A stretch of 64,000 nucleotides of DNA from Novosphingobium arvoryzae (GCF_014652615.1 NZ_BMZD01000002.1:248001-312000); one strand, 5' to 3'. Shown: positions 46,971 through 56,869, counted from the stretch's first letter. The notes: generated by a model not told the origin, from the sequence alone. Program-made: numbers and translations.

Positions 46971-47978
46971 ATGCGTCGATTTGCCCTGCTGCCTGCGCTT
47001 GCCCTGATCGCTGCTCCTGCCCTGATCGCCGCTCCTTCGCACGCCGAACCGGCCAAGGCTCCGCCGGCGCAATCCCCGCAGACCAAGGCGCTGATCGCCG
47101 CCGAAAAGCAGTGGGCCAGCTATGATGCACAGGCCACCGGCTGCGGCTTCACCACCACCACGGTCGATGTGATCCAGCGCCGCGAAATCTCGCTGCAACG
47201 CAAGCTCGCCAAGCTGGGCGATCCCACGATCAACGTTGCCCCGACCAAGGTCGCCCCCGTCGGCTGCACCGGGCCGTTCCACGGCGAAATGGTCGGCGCA
47301 ACGATGGTGACCACGTGGGACTGGCTGACCCGCCTCAACACCTATTCCGAAGCCGCCTCGACCGCCGGCTGGACGCAGGGCATCGCCAAAACGGGCGGCT
47401 ATGCCGAGGTCACCCACCAGGCCCTGATGACCGGGCTGACCGATAGCCTGGTGAAGTCCAACAGCAAGGCGGCGATGGACCAGCGGCGCCAGGCGCTGCA
47501 GCAGGAAGCGGTCGCGGTGATGATCCTGATGTGCCGCGAACGCCGCCCGGCGGCGAGCGACTGCCCGGAAGTGCCTGCCGGACTCAAGGGGCAGGAAGCC
47601 ATGGCCCGCGCCCGGCTGGCCGAAATCGAACGCGCCGCGCTCCAGCTGGAAGCCCCGGCCAAGCGCGACGAAGTGGACGCCATCGGAGTGGCCTGGCGCC
47701 TGCAAAAGGACGCCAAGGATACCTCCACCAGATGCGTGGACGGCGACCGGGTGATCTTCCCCCATTCCAAGGAAGCCAAGCGCGGCATCCTGCCCGGCCA
47801 GATCATGCTGTACCTGCGCGAGTGGGGCCTGCTGACACCGACCAACACCGATAACCCGGATGAACTGGTGACCATCGGCGAAACGCCAGACGGCTTTCAG
47901 CTGCTCTATTCAACCGAGCTGAAAGTGGGCTTCCGCGATCCGGTGAAGCGCAAGTTCATCGCCTGTGAGGCCTTCTGA
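46971..47978 (+). CDS. Secreted protein of unknown function
   Basis: A 335-aa protein with a clear signal peptide (MRRFALLPALALIAAPALIA; cleavage near SHA). Six or so cysteines occur in CGFTTTTVDVIQRREISLQ, APVGCTGPFHGEM, MCRERRPAASDC, RCVDGDRVIFPH and FIACEAF. The middle is helical and Gln/Glu rich. I recognise no family. It follows the psp array in the same direction but 79 bases on, so cotranscription is uncertain. Confidence 0.6.
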   Translation: MRRFALLPALALIAAPALIAAPSHAEPAKAPPAQSPQTKALIAAEKQWASYDAQATGCGFTTTTVDVIQRREISLQRKLAKLGDPTINVAPTKVAPVGCTGPFHGEMVGATMVTTWDWLTRLNTYSEAASTAGWTQGIAKTGGYAEVTHQALMTGLTDSLVKSNSKAAMDQRRQALQQEAVAVMILMCRERRPAASDCPEVPAGLKGQEAMARARLAEIERAALQLEAPAKRDEVDAIGVAWRLQKDAKDTSTRCVDGDRVIFPHSKEAKRGILPGQIMLYLREWGLLTPTNTDNPDELVTIGETPDGFQLLYSTELKVGFRDPVKRKFIACEAF

Positions 47979-47985
47979 TCCCGCC

Positions 47986-48396
47986 ATGCGCAGCCTGACC
48001 GACATTCTGGAAGAATACGAGTTCCTCGACGGGGACGAACGCTATCGCCTGCTGATCGAGCTGGGGCGCGAGCTGGAAGCCATGCCCGATCCGCTCAAGA
48101 CCGACGCCACGCTGGTGCGCGGCTGTTCGGCCAGCGTCTGGGTCTATCCGATGCGCCGCGATGACGGGACGCTGCACTTCCTGGCCGACAGCAATGCGGC
48201 GATCACCAAGGGGATCGTCGCGCTGGTCGTCTCCGCCGTGCAGGACCAGCCCGCCGCGACTGTTGCCGACACCGATATCGCCGCCCTGCTCGCGCCGTTC
48301 GACCTGAAAAACCAGCTGTCCTCCAACCGCACCCAGGGCGTGCCGAACATGATCGCGCTGATCCGCGAGACGGCGGCCCGTTATGCCGCTGGTTAG
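47986..48396 (+). CDS. sufE: Cysteine desulfuration protein SufE
   Basis: A 136-aa SufE: MRSLTDILEEYEFLDGDERY, ELGRELEAMPD and the sulfur-accepting cysteine in LVRGCSASVW (family V-x-G-C-x-S-x-V-W). It transfers persulfide from a cysteine desulfurase to the Fe-S scaffold. No sufS or sufBCD is nearby. Start seven bases after the preceding stop. Confidence 0.93.
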   Translation: MRSLTDILEEYEFLDGDERYRLLIELGRELEAMPDPLKTDATLVRGCSASVWVYPMRRDDGTLHFLADSNAAITKGIVALVVSAVQDQPAATVADTDIAALLAPFDLKNQLSSNRTQGVPNMIALIRETAARYAAG

Positions 48397-48418
48397 CATG
48401 CCCGTGCCCATCCAGACT

Positions 48419-48496
48419 CGTCATTGCGAGCGGAGCGAAGCAATCCAGAGCGCATTGCGCGACGCTCTGGATTGCTTCGCTCCGCTCGCAATGACG
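48419..48496. repeat. Perfect 34-base inverted repeat (cgtcattgcgag family)
   Basis: Arms 48419-48452 and 48463-48496 are exact reverse complements with a 10-base loop. The sequence (cgtcattgcgagcg-gagcgaagcaatcc-agag) belongs to a palindromic intergenic repeat family that I have seen in many bacterial genomes; I cannot count copies here. It sits between sufE and the YbaN-like gene. Confidence 0.9.
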
Positions 48497-48507
48497 AAGT
48501 AGGCATT

Positions 48508-48864
48508 ATGCCGCTGGCTAAACCGCTGTGGCTGGGCGCGGGCCTCTCCGCGCTGGGGCTGGGCGTGGTCGGTGCGTTCCTGCCGATCATCCCGACCGTG
48601 CCGTTCCTGCTGCTCGCCGCATTCTGCTTTGCGCGGGGCAAGCCGGAATGGGCGCAGCGGCTTTACGACCACCCGCAATACGGCCCAGCCATGCGCCAGT
48701 GGCGCGACCGCCGCGCCATTCCGCGCCGCGCCAAGGTGTCCGCCGTGCTGGCGATGACGGCGGGCGTCGGGTTTACGTGGTTCACCGTGGGCTGGCCGTG
48801 GGTGCTGATTTCGGTGGCGGTGCTGGTCACGGTCGGCCCGTGGATCTGGACCCGCGCAGAGTAA
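48508..48864 (+). CDS. YbaN/DUF454 family membrane protein
   Basis: A 118-aa protein with N-terminal helices and the DUF454 signature PIIPTVPFLLLAAFCFARG, then HPQYGPAMRQWRD and a C-terminal helical pair. Function unknown. The frame continues upstream through the palindromic repeat without a stop, but the ATG at 48508 begins the conserved part. Confidence 0.85.
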   Translation: MPLAKPLWLGAGLSALGLGVVGAFLPIIPTVPFLLLAAFCFARGKPEWAQRLYDHPQYGPAMRQWRDRRAIPRRAKVSAVLAMTAGVGFTWFTVGWPWVLISVAVLVTVGPWIWTRAE

Positions 48865-48868
48865 ATAA

Positions 48869-49387
48869 TCAGTCTTCCACCGCCTCGCGCAGCACGGCGA
48901 TACCCGCCGCACGCTGGGCTTTCAGTTCCTGCTTCAGCACGGCCGGATCGCGCGCGAAGACAAAGCCGAAGCTGACCCCGCCTTCCTTGCCGATGGTCGC
49001 GTGGTGCAGCTTGTGCGCCTGCACCAGCCGCTTGGCGTAGCCGCGCTTGGGCACCCAGCGGAACCAGCGTTGATGGACCAGCCCGTCATGCACCAGCGTA
49101 TAGATGATGCCGTAGAACAGGATGCCAAGCCCGATCCAGGTGCCCGGGGCCCACGCGGCATCGCCCCGGATCATCGGGCTGCCGATCGCGAACATCGAAA
49201 TGCTCATCGCCGCACCGACCAGCGCGTACTGGTCGTTCTTTTCGAGGAAGTTGTCGTGCGGTTCGTGGTGGTCGCGATGCCAGCCCCAGCCCCAGCCATG
49301 CATGATGTACTTGTGGCTGGCCCAGGCGACCCACTCCATTGCCAGCACGGTGGCGATCACGATGGCGCTGGCAGCCAGAAAGCCCAT
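48869..49387 (-). CDS. crtZ: Beta-carotene hydroxylase
   Basis: A 172-aa membrane di-iron hydroxylase of the fatty acid hydroxylase superfamily that makes zeaxanthin-type xanthophylls. The histidine clusters are HKYIMHG, HRDHHEPH, HDGLVHQRW and HKLHHA, matching CrtZ. It is four bases after the thioesterase gene. Sphingomonads are usually yellow through such carotenoids. The rest of the crt cluster is not here. Confidence 0.9.
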   Translation of the reverse strand: MGFLAASAIVIATVLAMEWVAWASHKYIMHGWGWGWHRDHHEPHDNFLEKNDQYALVGAAMSISMFAIGSPMIRGDAAWAPGTWIGLGILFYGIIYTLVHDGLVHQRWFRWVPKRGYAKRLVQAHKLHHATIGKEGGVSFGFVFARDPAVLKQELKAQRAAGIAVLREAVED

Positions 49388-49391
49388 CGGT

Positions 49392-49805
49392 TCAGCCCTC
49401 GGCCGCCGGCGTGCGCGGGAAGAAGAACGCGGCTACGTCCGCGCCGATGCGGGCCGGGCGCAGGGTGACGGTATCGATGCAGCACCAGCTGGACTTGATC
49501 TCGGCCAGCACGTCCTCGCCCCGCTTGACGATGGTCTGGTAAAACGCGCGCGCGCCGTGGATGCTTTCCAGCACGACTTGCGCGATCACTTCGTCATCGA
49601 GGAACGCGGGCTTGCGATAGGTAATCTCGTGCTTGAGCGCGACCCACGCGCGCTCCGCCACGGCGTCGGCCGGGGCCAGCTTGTGCCAGTGCGACAGCAC
49701 CGCATCCTGGACCCAGCCCAGATAGCGCGCGTTGTTCACGTGGCCCATGAAGTCGATGTCGGTGGGAAGAATCTTGATCGGAAAAAAGTGCGCGGGTGCA
49801 GTCAT
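49392..49805 (-). CDS. Acyl-CoA thioesterase (4HBT hotdog)
   Basis: A 137-aa hotdog protein with the active-site segment [18 protein letters not shown] (D-x-x-G-H-V-N-N). Of the YbgC/FcbC type. Upstream of crtZ in an operon; the substrate is not deducible. Confidence 0.85.
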   Translation of the reverse strand: MTAPAHFFPIKILPTDIDFMGHVNNARYLGWVQDAVLSHWHKLAPADAVAERAWVALKHEITYRKPAFLDDEVIAQVVLESIHGARAFYQTIVKRGEDVLAEIKSSWCCIDTVTLRPARIGADVAAFFFPRTPAAEG

Positions 49806-49915
49806 ACCCGCCCTTTAGCCGGTTCAAGGTGACATTGCTATTAACAACGATGCAAGCAAGCCCGGAAATCGGCCAGTGGCTTGCCAATTGCGCCGCGCTG
49901 TGGCTATCGGCCCAT

Positions 49916-51352
49916 ATGGCACACACTCCGCGCACGCTGTATGACAAGATCTGGGACGCCCATGTGGTGGAACGCCGCGATGATGGCACCTGCCTGATCT
50001 ATATCGACCGCCACCTCGTCCACGAAGTCACCAGCCCGCAGGCGTTCGAATCGCTGCGCGCAGCGGGCCGCAAGGTGCGCCGACCGGACCTGACGCTGGC
50101 CGTGCCGGACCACAACCTGCCCACCACGGCGCGCCGCGACGCCGCCGGACAGCGCATCCCGATTGCCGACCCCGAAAGCGCGCAGCAGCTGGCCGCGCTG
50201 GAACGCAACGCACCCGAATTCGGCATCCGGCTGATCGGTGATGCCGATGTGGAACAGGGCATCGTCCACGTCGTCGGCCCGGAACAGGGCTTCTCCCTGC
50301 CCGGCGCGACCATCGTCTGCGGCGATAGCCACACCGCCTGCCACGGCGGGCTGGGCGCGCTGGCGTTCGGCATCGGCACCAGCGAGGTGGAGCACGTGCT
50401 CGCCACGCAGACCCTGCTGCTCAAGCAGTCGAAGAACATGGAAGTCCGGGTCGAGGGCGAACTGGGCGCGGGCGTGACGGCGAAGGATGTCGTCCTGCAC
50501 ATCTGCGGCGTGCTGGGCGCGTCGGGCGGCACGGGCTATGTCATCGAATACACCGGCTCCGCCATCCGGAGCCTCTCGCTGGAGGGGCGGCTGACCGTGT
50601 CCAACATGGCGATCGAGCACGGCGCGCGCGCCGGCCTGATCGCGCCGGACGAGACGACGTTCGCCTATCTCAAGGGCCGCCCGTTCGCGCCGAAGGGCGA
50701 AGAATGGGACAAGGCCGTCGCCTGGTGGCGCAGCCTCGCCACCGATCCGGGCGCGAAGTATGACAAGGTGGTGGTGATCGACGCCGCCGACATCGTCCCC
50801 AGCGTGACCTGGGGCACCTCGCCCGAAGATGTCGTGCCGATCACCGGCGTGGTGCCCGCCCCGGAAAGCTTCACCGATCCGTCGAAGCAGCAGGCCGCGC
50901 AAAAGTCGCTCGACTACATGGGCCTGACGCCGGGCCAGCGGCTGGAAGAGGTTGAAGTGCAGAACGTGTTCATCGGTTCTTGCACCAACAGCCGGATCGA
51001 GGACCTGCGCGCCGCCGCTGCCGTGATCAAGGGCCGCAAGAAGGCCGATAACGTGCGCTGGGCGATCGTCGTCCCCGGCTCCGGCCTCGTCAAGCGCCAG
51101 GCCGAGGAAGAGGGGCTGGACCGCATCTTCATCGAGGCCGGGATCGAATGGCGCGAACCGGGCTGCTCAGCCTGCCTCGCGATGAACCCCGACAAGGTTC
51201 CCGCCGGGGAGCGCTGCGCTTCCACCAGCAACCGCAACTTCGTGGGCCGGCAGGGTCCGGGCGCGCGCACCCACCTCGTTTCCCCCGCGATGGCGGCGGC
51301 GGCGGCGGTGACCGGCAAGCTGACCGACGTGCGCAAGCTGACTTCCGCCTGA
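49916..51352 (+). CDS. leuC: 3-isopropylmalate dehydratase large subunit
   Basis: A 478-aa aconitase-family [4Fe-4S] enzyme of leucine synthesis. Cluster ligands are in VIGSC-type [13 protein letters not shown] and [30 protein letters not shown] is the LeuC N-terminus. I start at ATG 49916; the frame is open to 49796, but that part overlaps the divergent thioesterase promoter. It has a weak Shine-Dalgarno. Confidence 0.97.
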   Translation: MAHTPRTLYDKIWDAHVVERRDDGTCLIYIDRHLVHEVTSPQAFESLRAAGRKVRRPDLTLAVPDHNLPTTARRDAAGQRIPIADPESAQQLAALERNAPEFGIRLIGDADVEQGIVHVVGPEQGFSLPGATIVCGDSHTACHGGLGALAFGIGTSEVEHVLATQTLLLKQSKNMEVRVEGELGAGVTAKDVVLHICGVLGASGGTGYVIEYTGSAIRSLSLEGRLTVSNMAIEHGARAGLIAPDETTFAYLKGRPFAPKGEEWDKAVAWWRSLATDPGAKYDKVVVIDAADIVPSVTWGTSPEDVVPITGVVPAPESFTDPSKQQAAQKSLDYMGLTPGQRLEEVEVQNVFIGSCTNSRIEDLRAAAAVIKGRKKADNVRWAIVVPGSGLVKRQAEEEGLDRIFIEAGIEWREPGCSACLAMNPDKVPAGERCASTSNRNFVGRQGPGARTHLVSPAMAAAAAVTGKLTDVRKLTSA

Positions 51353-51408
51353 GGCAAATTGCCGCCTGATGCTTGAACGCCGCGCCAGCGGTCACCATAG
51401 GACAAGTC

Positions 51409-51588
51409 ATGACCGACAATTCTGAAAAGTCCGAAAAAGCCAGCTGGACCGGCAAGGCCGCCCTGGCCGGGGCCGCAATTGGCTCTGCCGCGCTTGCCGC
51501 CGCCTTGCTCTATGCCTCGCGCCGCAAGGAACGCACGGAAAAGGCATCGTCCAAGCCCCTGCCCGATGACCTGCCGGAGACCGATTGA
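51409..51588 (+). CDS. Small membrane protein between leuC and leuD
   Basis: 59 aa with one membrane helix ([20 protein letters not shown]) flanked by charged ends (SEKSEK-; RRKERTEK). AGGACAAG precedes the ATG. Its TGA overlaps the leuD ATG by one base, so it is translated with the leuC-leuD pair. No family known to me. Confidence 0.65.
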   Translation: MTDNSEKSEKASWTGKAALAGAAIGSAALAAALLYASRRKERTEKASSKPLPDDLPETD

Positions 51589-52184
51589 TGGAGCCGGTGA
51601 AGGAAGTTGCCGGCCGCGCGATCCCGTTCGGCCGCAAGAACGTTGACACCGACGTCATCATTCCCGCCCACTGGCTGAAGACCATCACCCGCGACGGGCT
51701 CGGCCGCGGCGCATTCGAAGCCCTGCGGCAAGACCCGGACAACCTGTTCGATTCCCCCGAGTTCAAGGGCTCGCCGATCCTGATCGCGGGCGACAATTTC
51801 GGCTGTGGCTCCAGCCGCGAACACGCCGCCTGGGCGCTGCTGGACCTGGGCATCACCGCCGTGATCGCGCCCAGCTTTTCCGACATCTTTTCGGGCAACG
51901 CCTTCAAGAACGGCATCCTCACCGTCGTCCTGCCGCAAGCGGCGATCGACCGGCTGATGGAAGTGGCGCAGACCGATCCGGTTACGATCGATCTGGAAAG
52001 CCAGACCGTGACCACGCCGTTCCAGGACCGTTTCAGCTTTGAAATTGATCCGTTCCGCAAGCATTGCCTGCTCAACGGCCTCGACGAAGTGGGCCTGACG
52101 CTGGCGCGCGGCGATGCGATCAGCGATTATGAAAACAAGAGCGCGGGGGAAACACCCTGGCTGGCAAAGGGAGTAGCTGCATGA
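51588..52184 (+). CDS. leuD: 3-isopropylmalate dehydratase small subunit
   Basis: A 198-aa Leu[36 protein letters not shown] and ISPSF-type IAPSFSDIF motifs. The ATG at 51588 is one codon inside a TTG. It overlaps the next gene by four bases (ATGA). Confidence 0.97.
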   Translation: MEPVKEVAGRAIPFGRKNVDTDVIIPAHWLKTITRDGLGRGAFEALRQDPDNLFDSPEFKGSPILIAGDNFGCGSSREHAAWALLDLGITAVIAPSFSDIFSGNAFKNGILTVVLPQAAIDRLMEVAQTDPVTIDLESQTVTTPFQDRFSFEIDPFRKHCLLNGLDEVGLTLARGDAISDYENKSAGETPWLAKGVAA

Positions 52185-53179
52185 AAGCCTTGAGGACGCA
52201 CGCGGTCGGTGGACCGGATACCCTGACGCTGGACGAGCTGGACAGCCCCGTCCCCGGCCCCGGCCAGGTCCGGATCAAGGTCAAGGCCTGTTCCATCAAC
52301 TTCCCCGACGTGCTGATCATTCAGGACCTTTACCAGTTCAAGCCCCAGCGCCCCTTCTCGCCCGGCGGCGAAGTGGCGGGGATCGTCGACGCGCTGGGCG
52401 AAGGCGTGACTGGCTGGAACGTGGGCGACCGCGTGATCGCGATGATGGGCAATGGCGGCCTGGCCGAGGAAGTGCTGGCCGATGCCGCGCGGATGTGGCC
52501 CCTGCCCGCCGACGCCAGCTTTGAAACCGGCGCGTCGCTGCTGATGACTTATGGCACCAACATGCACGGCCTGCTGGATCGCGGGCACCTGAAGGCGGGC
52601 GATACCCTGCTGGTGCTGGGCGCGGCGGGCGGCGTCGGGCTGGCGGCGGTCGAACTGGGCAAGGCTTACGGCGCCAAGGTCGTCGCGGCGGTTTCCAGCG
52701 AGGACAAGGCCGCCGTCGTGCGCGAACACGGCGCGGACGAAGTGGTCGTCTATCCCCGCGCGCCGCTCGACAAGGACCAGTCCAAGGCGCTGGCCGAAGC
52801 GTTCAAGGCCGCCTGCGGCCCGAACGGCGCGGACGTGGTCTATGACATCATCGGCGGCGACTATTCCGAACCGGCGGTGCGCTCCATCGCGTGGGAAGGC
52901 CGCTTCTGCGTGGTCGGCTTCACGGCGGGCATCGCCAAGCTGCCGCTCAACCTGACCCTGCTGAAAAGCTGCGATGTCTGCGGCGTGTTCTGGGGCGCGT
53001 TCGCCGCGCGCGATCCGCAGGCGAATGCCAAGCACATCGCGACCTTGTTCGAATTGCTCAAGGCGGGCAAGATCAACCCCAAGGTTTCCGCCACCTTCCC
53101 GCTGGAGCGCGGGGGCGAGGCAATCCAGCTGCTGGCCGACCGCAAGGCCATCGGCAAAGTCGTGGTGACGATGAACTGA
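52181..53179 (+). CDS. NADPH:quinone oxidoreductase (zinc-free MDR)
   Basis: A 332-aa medium-chain dehydrogenase of the QOR type: N-terminal GroES-like fold, cofactor motif [21 protein letters not shown], and no catalytic zinc cysteines. It reduces quinones or enones. It is translated with leuD. Confidence 0.9.
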   Translation: MKALRTHAVGGPDTLTLDELDSPVPGPGQVRIKVKACSINFPDVLIIQDLYQFKPQRPFSPGGEVAGIVDALGEGVTGWNVGDRVIAMMGNGGLAEEVLADAARMWPLPADASFETGASLLMTYGTNMHGLLDRGHLKAGDTLLVLGAAGGVGLAAVELGKAYGAKVVAAVSSEDKAAVVREHGADEVVVYPRAPLDKDQSKALAEAFKAACGPNGADVVYDIIGGDYSEPAVRSIAWEGRFCVVGFTAGIAKLPLNLTLLKSCDVCGVFWGAFAARDPQANAKHIATLFELLKAGKINPKVSATFPLERGGEAIQLLADRKAIGKVVVTMN

Positions 53180-53293
53180 CCAGCGCGCTTGCCTCTGCTT
53201 GCGCGGAGTGTAAGGCGTTTCGTGATTCCTTCAGGCGACGCCTTGCGCCGCAAGCGCAAGGCGGCCGCGCCAGACATTCGAGCAGGAGCAGAC

Positions 53294-53617
53294 ATGACCG
53301 ATTTCAAAGACCGCGAACGCGCCGAGGAAGCCAAGTTTGCGCACGATGAGGAAATGCTCTTCCGCATCACCGCGCGCCGCAACCGCCTGCTGGGTGCCTG
53401 GGCCGCGGAAAAGATGGGCCTCTCCGCCGTCGAGGCTGAAAGCTATGCCAAGGCGGTCGTTCAGGCCGACTTCGAGGAAGCCGGGGACGAGGACGTGATC
53501 CGCAAGCTGCTGGGCGATCTGGTTTCGGCCGGGGTCGATGTCAGCGAGGGCGACGTGCGCGCCGCGCTGGACGCCAAGGCCGTGGAAGCCCGCCGCGCGC
53601 TGATGGGCGAGGCCTGA
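53294..53617 (+). CDS. DUF1476 protein (ATP synthase zeta-type inhibitor)
   Basis: A 107-aa helical protein beginning MTDFKDRERAEEAKFAHDEE, the DUF1476 pattern. Family members include the zeta subunit, a natural inhibitor of the alphaproteobacterial F1Fo-ATPase. It is followed by bolA and grxD, a common alphaproteobacterial arrangement. Confidence 0.92.
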   Translation: MTDFKDRERAEEAKFAHDEEMLFRITARRNRLLGAWAAEKMGLSAVEAESYAKAVVQADFEEAGDEDVIRKLLGDLVSAGVDVSEGDVRAALDAKAVEARRALMGEA

Positions 53618-53620
53618 GCC

Positions 53621-53854
53621 ATGGCCATGGCCGCCTCTGAAATCGAGGCGCTGATCAAGGCTGCCCTGCCCGATGCGGCCGTGACCATCACCGACCTGCG
53701 CGGCGATGGCGATCACTATGCCGCGCACGTCGTGTCCGCCGCCTTTGCCGGCAAGCCGCGCATCGCCCAGCACAAGCTGGTCTATGCCGCACTGGGCGGA
53801 CGCATGGGCGGCGAACTCCATGCCTTGCAACTGACCACCGCCGTTCCCAATTGA
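53621..53854 (+). CDS. BolA family protein
   Basis: A 77-aa BolA/IbaG-type protein ([46 protein letters not shown]). These proteins bind [2Fe-2S] clusters together with the monothiol glutaredoxin encoded next. ATG 53621 or 53627 is the start. Confidence 0.92.
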   Translation: MAMAASEIEALIKAALPDAAVTITDLRGDGDHYAAHVVSAAFAGKPRIAQHKLVYAALGGRMGGELHALQLTTAVPN

Positions 53855-53874
53855 GCGGCGAAGGAGCTTACCCC

Positions 53875-54204
53875 ATGTCCGATACCAACGAGCGCATTGC
53901 CGACATCGTGAACACCAATGACGTGGTGCTGTTCATGAAAGGCACCCCGCTGTTTCCGCAGTGCGGCTTTTCCAGCCGGGCGGTCGCGATTCTCGACCAT
54001 CTGGGCGTGCAGTACGAAAGCGTCGATGTGCTGCAGGACATGGAAATCCGCCAGGGCATCAAGTCGTTCTCCGACTGGCCGACGATTCCCCAGCTTTACG
54101 TGAAGGGCGAATTCGTGGGCGGCAGCGACATCATGATGGAAATGTTCGAAGCGGGCGAACTGCAACAGCTGGTCACCGACGCAGGCGTCGCATCCGCCAG
54201 CTGA
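53875..54204 (+). CDS. grxD: Monothiol glutaredoxin, Grx4 type
   Basis: A 109-aa monothiol glutaredoxin with the active site CGFS ([10 protein letters not shown]) and [19 protein letters not shown]. It carries [2Fe-2S] clusters for transfer, with BolA as partner. Last gene of DUF1476-bolA-grxD. Confidence 0.94.
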   Translation: MSDTNERIADIVNTNDVVLFMKGTPLFPQCGFSSRAVAILDHLGVQYESVDVLQDMEIRQGIKSFSDWPTIPQLYVKGEFVGGSDIMMEMFEAGELQQLVTDAGVASAS

Positions 54205-54242
54205 GCGGGCCGCAGCGCCGGACGAAACGCCGGTCGAAACAG

Positions 54243-54273
54243 GGCCTCCTGCCACGTGCAGGGGGCCTTTTTC
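54243..54273 (+). terminator. Rho-independent terminator after grxD
   Basis: GGCCTCCTGC / GCAGGGGGCC arms (one mismatch) are followed by TTTTTC. Confidence 0.85.
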
Positions 54274-54557
54274 GTGCGCCACGGGCGCGCCTGGCCAATG
54301 GCCGGATAGCAGCGATCTGGGGGAAGGCGTTCTCGGGGAGGCGGGGCCGCGGAGACCAGAAGCGGCCCCGCCTCAGTCGAGACTGCTTGGGGTACGGATA
54401 ACAATGCACCGACCGTGCCAAATGGCTCGATAGCCCCTTTTACAGCCACTTAGACCGTTAACGCCCGGCGCGGCGATCCGGATTTGTAAACCGGGCCGAC
54501 ACCCCGCGTGACATTTGCTGCAAATGCCCCTTGGCAAAGCGGCTTCCCCCCTGCACC
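54274..54557. other. Intergenic region with a perfect hairpin
   Basis: Together with the preceding terminator this 353-base gap has no gene. It holds a perfect 13-base stem (54338-54350 / 54362-54374, gaggcggggccgc) without a T-tract, whose role is unclear, and presumably the Nudix promoter. Confidence 0.6.
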
Positions 54558-55370
54558 ATGCCGCGCGAGATGGATGTGAAAGACATATTTGACACGGGCG
54601 GTGAAATCCCCCCGGCAACCCCCGCGGCCACGCTGGTCATTTTCCGCAACGCGGCCGATGGTGGCCCGCCGGAACTGCTGATGGTGCAGCGTTCCAAGGC
54701 GATGAGCTTTGCCGGCGGGGCGGCGGTCTTTCCGGGCGGGCGGGTCGACGATGCCGACTTCGCCCTGGCCGATGCCCTGGGCGCGACCGATGACGAGCAC
54801 CGCGACGAACTGGCCGCGCGGATCGCGGCCGTGCGCGAAACGCTGGAAGAAACGGGCCTCGCCGTGGGCGTCCACCAGCGCCCCAGCCTGGAAGATGCCC
54901 TGCGCGCCCGCGCGCTGCTGCTGGAACAGGGCACTCTGGCCCCGGTGCTGGAGGCGATGGGCTGGACACTGGATCTGGACCGGCTGGTGCCGTTCGCCCG
55001 CTGGCGCCCCAAGCACCGCGAAGTGCGGGTATTCGACACCCGCTTCTACCTGGCCGACCTGGGCACGGGCGCGGTCGAACTGCTGGTCGACGATACCGAA
55101 AACACGCACTTGTTCTGGGCCAGCGCCGCCGGGGCGCTCGAACTGGCCGAACAGGGCGAGATCAAGATCATCTTCCCCACCCGCCGCAACCTGGAACGGC
55201 TGGCGCTGTTCGGCAACTTTGACGAGGCGGTGCGCCATGTCGCCGAATATCCGGTGCGGATGATCACGCCGTTCATGGAATTGGAAAACGGCGAACCGTG
55301 GCTGAAGATCGACGCCGACGCGGGCTATCCGATCACCGGGGAAAAGCTGGAAACGGCCGCGCGCGGCTGA
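54558..55370 (+). CDS. Nudix hydrolase
   Basis: A 270-aa protein of the NUDT19/CoA-diphosphatase-like group. The Nudix box contains GGRVDDAD then AAVRETLEETGLAVG, where the spacing between G and RE is longer than the usual G-x5-E-x7-RE. It also has VPFARWRPKHREVRVFDTRFY, a C-terminal extension. The start could be ATG 54558 or 54570; neither has a clear ribosome binding site. Confidence 0.8.
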   Translation: MPREMDVKDIFDTGGEIPPATPAATLVIFRNAADGGPPELLMVQRSKAMSFAGGAAVFPGGRVDDADFALADALGATDDEHRDELAARIAAVRETLEETGLAVGVHQRPSLEDALRARALLLEQGTLAPVLEAMGWTLDLDRLVPFARWRPKHREVRVFDTRFYLADLGTGAVELLVDDTENTHLFWASAAGALELAEQGEIKIIFPTRRNLERLALFGNFDEAVRHVAEYPVRMITPFMELENGEPWLKIDADAGYPITGEKLETAARG

Positions 55371-55538
55371 AAAAGGAACCCCCGCGCAAAGGGTTGCACG
55401 GGGGTCAGGTGCCGGTGGACAGAAGGGCCACCGGTCGGGTCGCGTATGTGAAATAACGGGGATTCGCCGACACCGCCGTGATGGCCATCACGCGCGGTGA
55501 ACTATCGCGCGCATTGCAGCCTGGCGCCCCGGACCACT

Positions 55539-55581
55539 TGACTGAATGGTCAGAATCATCCACGAATTGACCAAATAGTCA
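55539..55581. promoter_or_regulatory. Paired TGAC-N6-GTCA operators
   Basis: Two 14-base palindromes, TGACTGAATGGTCA (55539-55552) and TGACCAAATAGTCA (55568-55581), are spaced 29 bases start to start, directly before the MBL-fold gene. This is typical of TetR-family binding sites. No TetR gene is nearby. Confidence 0.6.
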
Positions 55582-55600
55582 TAAAGAGGATTCCCCGGGG

Positions 55601-56707
55601 ATGAAACGAGTTCTGGTCTGGCTGGGCACGGCTACGGTAACCGTGGTCCTGATCGCGTTCCTTGCGTTCCAGTTTTCGCCCGCCTTGCAGGACCGGCTGT
55701 TCGCCGCCGGGGCGCGACAGCAAATGGCCCGTTCCAGCCAGTTGCCGACCGGCGACGATGCCCTGCGGGTGGTGCTGTGCGGCACGTCCAGCCCGCTGCC
55801 GCTGCGCCAGGCGGCCAAGGCCTGCACACTGGTCGTGGCCGGCGGCAAGCTGTTCGTGGTCGACGTTGGCCCCGAATCGCCGGAGAACCTGGCGCTGTGG
55901 CGCATCCCCACGCCCAATATCGAAGCCGTGTTCCTCACCCATTTCCATTCCGACCACATCGGCGAACTGGGCGAACTCAACATGCAGGGCTGGGCCCAGG
56001 GCCGCCGCCAGCCGCTGAAGGTCTTTGGTCCGGCCGGCGTGGACCAGGTGGTCGGCGGCTTCAATGCGGCCTACAGCTTCGACCGGCAGTATCGCAACGC
56101 ACACCACAGCCACGGGCAGGGCCTCCTCCCGCTGGAAGCCGCGGTCATGGCCCCCTACCCCGCCGATTTCGTGCAGCCGGGCGATGTGCCGGCGGGCCGC
56201 ACGCAAGTGATCTACAACGCCGGCGGCGTCACTGTCACCGCGATCGAGACCGACCACCGCCCGGTCGCGCCGGCCTTTTCCTACCGCTTCAGCTACAAAG
56301 GCCGCTCGGTCGTGATTACCGGGGACACGGTGCTGAACGACGGCCTGACCGCCGCCGCCAGGGGTGCGGACGTGCTGGTGAGCGAGGCGCAGGCCCACCA
56401 CCTGCAGGACCTGATGGCGAACGAGGCCGAGGCAATCGGGCAAAAGACGCTCGCCAGCGTGCTGAAGGATACCAGCCGCTATCACATCAACCCGGTCGAA
56501 GCCGCGCGACTGGCCAACCGGGCCGGGGTGCGCGAGCTGGTCTATACCCACATCGCCCCGCCGCTGGTCTTCGGTCTGCTGAAGACCCCGTGGCTGCGCG
56601 GCGTCAGCAAGGAACGTCCCGATGGCGTCACCATCGGCCGCGACGGGATGCTGATCACGATCCCGCTGGATGGCAGCGCGATCCGCTTTGACCAACTGGA
56701 GGGATAG
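55601..56707 (+). CDS. MBL-fold metallo-hydrolase with N-terminal membrane anchor
   Basis: A 368-aa protein. An N-terminal helix (VLVWLGTATVTVVLIAFLAF) anchors or exports it. The metal motif is H114-F-H116-S-D118-H119 in THFHSDHIGE, followed by SYRFSYKGRSVVITGDT and YTHIAPP, the RNase Z/arylsulfatase-like MBL pattern. The substrate is unknown. Paired TetR-type sites lie upstream. Confidence 0.82.
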   Translation: MKRVLVWLGTATVTVVLIAFLAFQFSPALQDRLFAAGARQQMARSSQLPTGDDALRVVLCGTSSPLPLRQAAKACTLVVAGGKLFVVDVGPESPENLALWRIPTPNIEAVFLTHFHSDHIGELGELNMQGWAQGRRQPLKVFGPAGVDQVVGGFNAAYSFDRQYRNAHHSHGQGLLPLEAAVMAPYPADFVQPGDVPAGRTQVIYNAGGVTVTAIETDHRPVAPAFSYRFSYKGRSVVITGDTVLNDGLTAAARGADVLVSEAQAHHLQDLMANEAEAIGQKTLASVLKDTSRYHINPVEAARLANRAGVRELVYTHIAPPLVFGLLKTPWLRGVSKERPDGVTIGRDGMLITIPLDGSAIRFDQLEG

Positions 56708-56731
56708 CCCCTGCCGCGCATGACGGAAAGT

Positions 56732-56808
<77 letters not shown>

Positions 56809-56869
56809 GCGCGGGGGTGCTCATAGTCGGGGATTGCGCCGGGTGCAAACGGCGCTAGCGTGCGCGCGC

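Noticed and set aside
54338..54374. Perfect 13-base hairpin as a terminator
   Set aside because: No T-tract on either strand and a proper terminator already lies 65 bases upstream; kept only as a note within the intergenic region.
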